Positions 47,253-50,145 of a stretch of DNA of 50,145 nt are shown one piece after another (within the stretch, counting starts at the first letter, position 1; each line of letters opens with the position of its first letter). The position numbers were made by a program, and so were the translations under genes. The notes beneath the pieces were generated by a model, which was given only the letters and a program-made list of their open reading frames with translations, made no database searches and was not told the origin of the DNA. The stretch is taken from IMG/VR virus record IMGVR_UViG_3300029258_001349, positions 1-50,145 of that record. The stretch is one strand, 5' to 3'. The DNA is from a virus.

Positions 47253-48620
47253 ATGAACATTTTAACACTAACAGACAGTTACAAAGTATCACACTACAGA
47301 CAATACCCGCCTAATTCAGAGCATGTGTATGCTTATTTTGAGTCAAGAGGCGGTTTATATAAGAAAACTGTAGCCGCAGGTATGCAATATTATAGAGATA
47401 AATATATAGCTAAACCTATTACAATGGCCGATATTGACGCCATGGAATCTCTAGTAATTGCGCACCTCGGTCCAGGCGCTTTTAATAGGGCAGGCTGGGA
47501 ATACATTCTAAGAGTGCATGGCGGGTATTTACCTATTGAAATAAAAGCTGTTCCCGAAGGCACAGTTCTTTCAAGTGGTAATATACTGATGAGTGTTGAG
47601 AACACCGACAAAAAAGTGCCTTGGCTAACCAATTATGTAGAGTCTCTTCTTGTTAAAGTATGGTATCCTACGACAGTAGCTAGTACTAGCTACTATATAA
47701 AACAACTTATTTTAGAAGCCTTAGAAAAGAGTGGCGACCCATCATTGATAACTTTTAAACTGCACGACTTCGGCGATAGAGGAGTAAGTTCACCGGAATC
47801 GGCAGCAATTGGTGGTGTAGGGCATCTCTTTAATTTTAGAGGAACGGATACTCTTACCTCTTTAGATATGGCTAGAACTTACTACGGCTGTGACATGGCG
47901 GGATTTTCAATACCAGCTAGCGAGCACTCTACTATAACATCATGGGGTCGTGAACACGAGGTTGACGCCTATCGGAATATGTTACACCAGTATCCCGAAG
48001 GTTCGGTAGCATGTGTTAGTGATAGCTACGATATCTATAATGCCTGTGAGAATCTATGGGGTGGTGTACTAAAAGAAGAAGTTCTTGCTAGGGATGGCGT
48101 TCTCGTTATTAGACCTGATAGTGGTGATCCACAAGAAGTACTACCAAAAATGCTAGATATTCTTGGTGATAAATTCGGCTATACACCAAATAGAAAAGGC
48201 TATAAAGTACTAAATGATAAAGTACGCGTGATTCAAGGCGATGGTGTTACGCCTCAATCTATACCACTTATTATGGATGCTGTGATGAATGCTGGTTGGT
48301 CTATAGATAATATAGCCTTCGGTTCTGGCGGCGGTCTCTTACAGAAGATGGATAGAGATACATTAAAATTCGCTTTTAAGTGCTCGAGTATAATCATTGA
48401 TGGTGAACCGAGAGATGTTTTTAAACAACCAATTACAGCTGCGTGGAAAAGTTCAAAGGCTGGTAGGTTAAAACTTACTCAGGATAAGGGTATCTATAAA
48501 ACAGTTAGAGAGGAAGAGGGTGGTACTAATCTGTTGCGGACAATTTATCGTAACGGAGAAGCTTTTAATACAGATAATTTAGATACGATTCGACAAAGAA
48601 CTGAGAGTAAAGTATATTAA
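47253..48620 (+). CDS. nadV: nicotinamide phosphoribosyltransferase (NadV/NAMPT)
   Basis: The 455-residue enzyme makes NMN from nicotinamide and PRPP. Family motifs are NILTLTDSYKVSHYRQYPP, HDFGDRGVSSPESAAIGG, SIPASEHSTITSWG (catalytic His near 229), RPDSGDP near 286 and FGSGGGLLQK. Length fits NAMPT (about 470-490) with a slightly short C terminus. With NadM it reproduces the phage NARP2 pathway, reported to restore NAD+ after NAD+-depleting defences. Whether that is its use here is inferred. Confidence 0.95.
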   Translation: MNILTLTDSYKVSHYRQYPPNSEHVYAYFESRGGLYKKTVAAGMQYYRDKYIAKPITMADIDAMESLVIAHLGPGAFNRAGWEYILRVHGGYLPIEIKAVPEGTVLSSGNILMSVENTDKKVPWLTNYVESLLVKVWYPTTVASTSYYIKQLILEALEKSGDPSLITFKLHDFGDRGVSSPESAAIGGVGHLFNFRGTDTLTSLDMARTYYGCDMAGFSIPASEHSTITSWGREHEVDAYRNMLHQYPEGSVACVSDSYDIYNACENLWGGVLKEEVLARDGVLVIRPDSGDPQEVLPKMLDILGDKFGYTPNRKGYKVLNDKVRVIQGDGVTPQSIPLIMDAVMNAGWSIDNIAFGSGGGLLQKMDRDTLKFAFKCSSIIIDGEPRDVFKQPITAAWKSSKAGRLKLTQDKGIYKTVREEEGGTNLLRTIYRNGEAFNTDNLDTIRQRTESKVY

Positions 48621-48632
48621 TATTATAGTTTT

Positions 48633-48787
48633 GCTATTTAGATGTGCGAAAGCATTTTATATGTTGAGTGACACTTGTAGTCATATAGCTGAGAACAGAG
48701 TCGCGAATCGATGCTCAGAACTCCCGGATGGATAGTTGTGTATTAAGTCCCCAAGGCGCATATAAAATAATACACCGTCTAAATAGC
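48633..48787 (+). ncRNA. 155-nt structured RNA candidate after nadV
   Basis: A 10-pair perfect helix encloses the element: GCTATTTAGA (48633-48642) with TCTAAATAGC (48778-48787). Inside are GTGC-GAAA-GCAT, a GAAA tetraloop hairpin (48644-48655); TATATG/CATATA (48658-48663 with 48682-48687); CTGAG/CTCAG around GAG-TCG ... CGA-TG-CTC (about 48689-48718); and the perfect GTGTATTA/TAATACAC (48738-48745 with 48768-48775). The 190-bp gap has no convincing protein gene. It does not match any RNA class I can recognise. Confidence 0.6.
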
Positions 48788-48809
48788 TTGCTCAAAATAG
48801 GTAGTGAAT

Positions 48810-49487
48810 ATGAATATTATAGATAAAATTATTAAGTGCTTAAATATGTCAGAGTCTAACGTGAATGAACACGAGGCTGCTAATGCTCTACACGCAGCTA
48901 AAAAACTCGCAGCCAAACACAATTTAGATATTGCAGAAATAGAAGCCATAAAACAGGACAAAGATTCATCAGAAATTACTTATGATATAGTAGAAGGAAA
49001 TACTAAGACCAAAAGAGCATACTCTATTTATGAAAAGCAATTATTCTTTGTCTGTGATCATCTTTTTGGTACTAAACACTATTTTTCTACTAGAACTTGT
49101 GGTCATTTAAGAGAAACACATACAGCATTTATAGGCACACCAACTGATGTAAAATTATCTTTAGCCGTATTTACAATATTAAGAAAGATGGTTGAGCGCA
49201 ATGCTCGAAAAACTTATGGCAATAAATGGACTAGCATACATCGTAGTTATTGTTTAGGTTTTGCTTATAAATTAAAAGATAGAGCCATAATGCAAGTACA
49301 AGAGCCTTCTACAAGTTATGCTTTGGTAGTACAAAATAAAGAACAACAGATAAAAGACTTTTTCGATGCTATGGGATTAGATCAAAGTAGAGCTAATGAT
49401 TCTGCTGACATAGACGACGAAGCTTTTGTTCAAGGCGCTATCAAAGCCAGAAAAGTTAATTTAAACTTTAAAGAATCATTGGTTTAG
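48810..49487 (+). CDS. DUF2786 family protein
   Basis: The 225-residue protein opens IIDKIIKCLNMSES ... NEHEAANALHAAKKLAAKHNLDIAEIE, the DUF2786 signature. The middle part (CDHLFGTKHYFSTR, IHRSYCLGFAYKLKDR) matches the longer phage members. Function unknown, though such proteins are common in phages. The GTG at 48804 is in frame, but the ATG at 48810 has a better-spaced upstream AGG. Confidence 0.8.
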   Translation: MNIIDKIIKCLNMSESNVNEHEAANALHAAKKLAAKHNLDIAEIEAIKQDKDSSEITYDIVEGNTKTKRAYSIYEKQLFFVCDHLFGTKHYFSTRTCGHLRETHTAFIGTPTDVKLSLAVFTILRKMVERNARKTYGNKWTSIHRSYCLGFAYKLKDRAIMQVQEPSTSYALVVQNKEQQIKDFFDAMGLDQSRANDSADIDDEAFVQGAIKARKVNLNFKESLV

Positions 49488-49496
49488 GATTATATA

Positions 49497-49697
49497 ATGA
49501 CTAATAAAAAATTAGTAAGATGTAATAAAGCGGATACGTGTGGTCAGATATTTTGCCTACATGCAGAGCCGCATAAAATACAGAGTGTATATCTGTACGA
49601 AAATGGTCCTGAGCGTACTTTGTGTGATAAACCTTCTTATTGCGCAACATTAGAAGCGAATATGAAGTGTATACCTTATAAGGAGAAAGCTAAATGA
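49497..49697 (+). CDS. cysteine-rich hypothetical protein, 66 aa
   Basis: The 66 residues contain seven cysteines and two histidines (RCNKADTCGQIFCLHAEPH), a likely metal-binding mini-domain. It starts nine bases after the DUF2786 gene and overlaps the next by ATGA. Function unknown. Confidence 0.55.
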   Translation: MTNKKLVRCNKADTCGQIFCLHAEPHKIQSVYLYENGPERTLCDKPSYCATLEANMKCIPYKEKAK

Positions 49698-49945
49698 AAT
49701 TTAGTGAAAGACTAAAATTAGAAAAACAGTTTCATCAATGGCGTAAAAGATATGCTGAGACTAATGATGTTATGCCAGCTGATACACCGGCTAGTTTTTT
49801 GGTTTTTCTTGAACAGAGAGGTTTAATTAAAAAGTATAAGATATGCCCTCAATGTAATGGTAAGGGTGATCATACTGGTTTTCCGAATAATCAAGATTGT
49901 TATGCCTGTAATGGTACTGGCGTAGAGATACTAAAAGAGGAATAG
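49694..49945 (+). CDS. DnaJ-type zinc-motif protein, 83 aa
   Basis: The C terminus carries CPQCNGKG and CYACNGTG, two repeats of the DnaJ CxxCxGxG zinc module. The N-terminal half is a helical domain. Such fragments are frequent in phages, possibly as redox or RNA-binding proteins. AAGGAG precedes the ATG. Confidence 0.63.
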   Translation: MKFSERLKLEKQFHQWRKRYAETNDVMPADTPASFLVFLEQRGLIKKYKICPQCNGKGDHTGFPNNQDCYACNGTGVEILKEE

Positions 49946-49960
49946 CTGGGAAGGGTTTTT

Positions 49961-50122
49961 ATGTATAAAGCTAAGAGGTTAAACACTCAAGAATATGTTC
50001 AAGGTACTCTTGTTATGGATACAGGATTTTGTTATATATTCCAAGGAATAAAAGAACATATTAAACGGGATGATTATGTATGTACTTTAGTTACAGTAAC
50101 CTTTTCGTTATATAACGTCTAA
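49961..50122 (+). CDS. short protein resembling a YopX N terminus, 53 aa
   Basis: The 53 residues read YKAKRLNTQEYVQGTLVMD and GFCYIFQG, recalling the first part of phage YopX-like proteins (RAKRxDTGEWVxGxL). They stop where YopX would continue, so the gene may be truncated or the match superficial. A GGGAAGGG lies upstream. Confidence 0.45.
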   Translation: MYKAKRLNTQEYVQGTLVMDTGFCYIFQGIKEHIKRDDYVCTLVTVTFSLYNV

Positions 50123-50145
50123 AGAATATAAGGAATTTTTAAATA

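Noticed and set aside
48640-48660. Hammerhead ribozyme because of CGAAA
   Set aside because: The matching CTGATGA core is absent in the element; the GAAA is simply a tetraloop.
48661-48735. 24-codon ORF in the structured RNA
   Set aside because: It has no Shine-Dalgarno, no homology, and the stems overlap it; not convincing as a gene.
1-50145. CRISPR arrays
   Set aside because: Only coding tandem repeats (27964 and 34513) and short duplications were found; no spaced direct repeats.

Overview
The window is one gene-dense, AT-rich segment of a large tailed double-stranded DNA phage (Caudoviricetes-like). Every gene I can support reads rightward. Neighbours overlap by a few bases or are separated by a few bases, and there are a large terminase and a complete phage-encoded replication and recombination set. 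I see no tRNA, rRNA, CRISPR array or insertion sequence. The host cannot be named from the sequence.

Layout. 0-6.1 kb: replisome start, with a possible degenerate helicase loader, DnaB-type helicase, DnaG-type primase, and a UvsW-like helicase split by an intein. 6.1-9.6 kb: small unknown proteins, a MazG-like protein and a flap/RNase H nuclease. 9.6-12.0 kb: 7-deazaguanine genes (QueE, FolE, QueD, plus a phosphoribosyltransferase). 12.0-22.5 kb: family A DNA polymerase with a mini-intein, a gp32-like SSB, UvsX/RecA, a fused SbcD-SbcC and a DEDD exonuclease. 22.6-27.4 kb: a PD-(D/E)XK nuclease, two sigma-factor-like proteins and a DpdA-like DNA transglycosylase that completes the deazaguanine theme. 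27.4-37.6 kb: accessory region with four glycosyltransferases, two methyltransferases, GroES, an Acb2 anti-CBASS sponge, a patatin-like phospholipase and an acyl-carrier-like protein broken across two frames. 37.6-39.9 kb: sparse region with micro-genes, RNA hairpins, recurrent promoter-like elements and a STAS-like protein. 39.9-50.1 kb: NAD-dependent ligase, NADAR protein, large terminase, NadM-Nudix and NadV, a 155-nt structured RNA candidate, and small zinc-binding proteins.

How the genes work together. The replication and recombination proteins form a nearly self-sufficient replisome. FolE, QueD, QueE and DpdA should place a 7-deazaguanine in phage DNA, which usually blocks restriction. 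Acb2 (cyclic nucleotide sponge), NadM-Nudix with NadV (NAD+ re-synthesis) and NADAR (ADP-ribose removal) look like a layered anti-defence set.

The most unusual object is the helicase intein at 4134-5273. Its LAGLIDADG endonuclease is not in the intein frame. It lies in another frame, with its own Shine-Dalgarno and start, while the intein frame also stays open across the whole overlap (over 800 nt). Next are the 155-nt RNA-like element after nadV, the array of tiny related peptides at 37.6-38.2 kb, and the +1 frame break in the acyl-carrier-like gene at about 34.68 kb.
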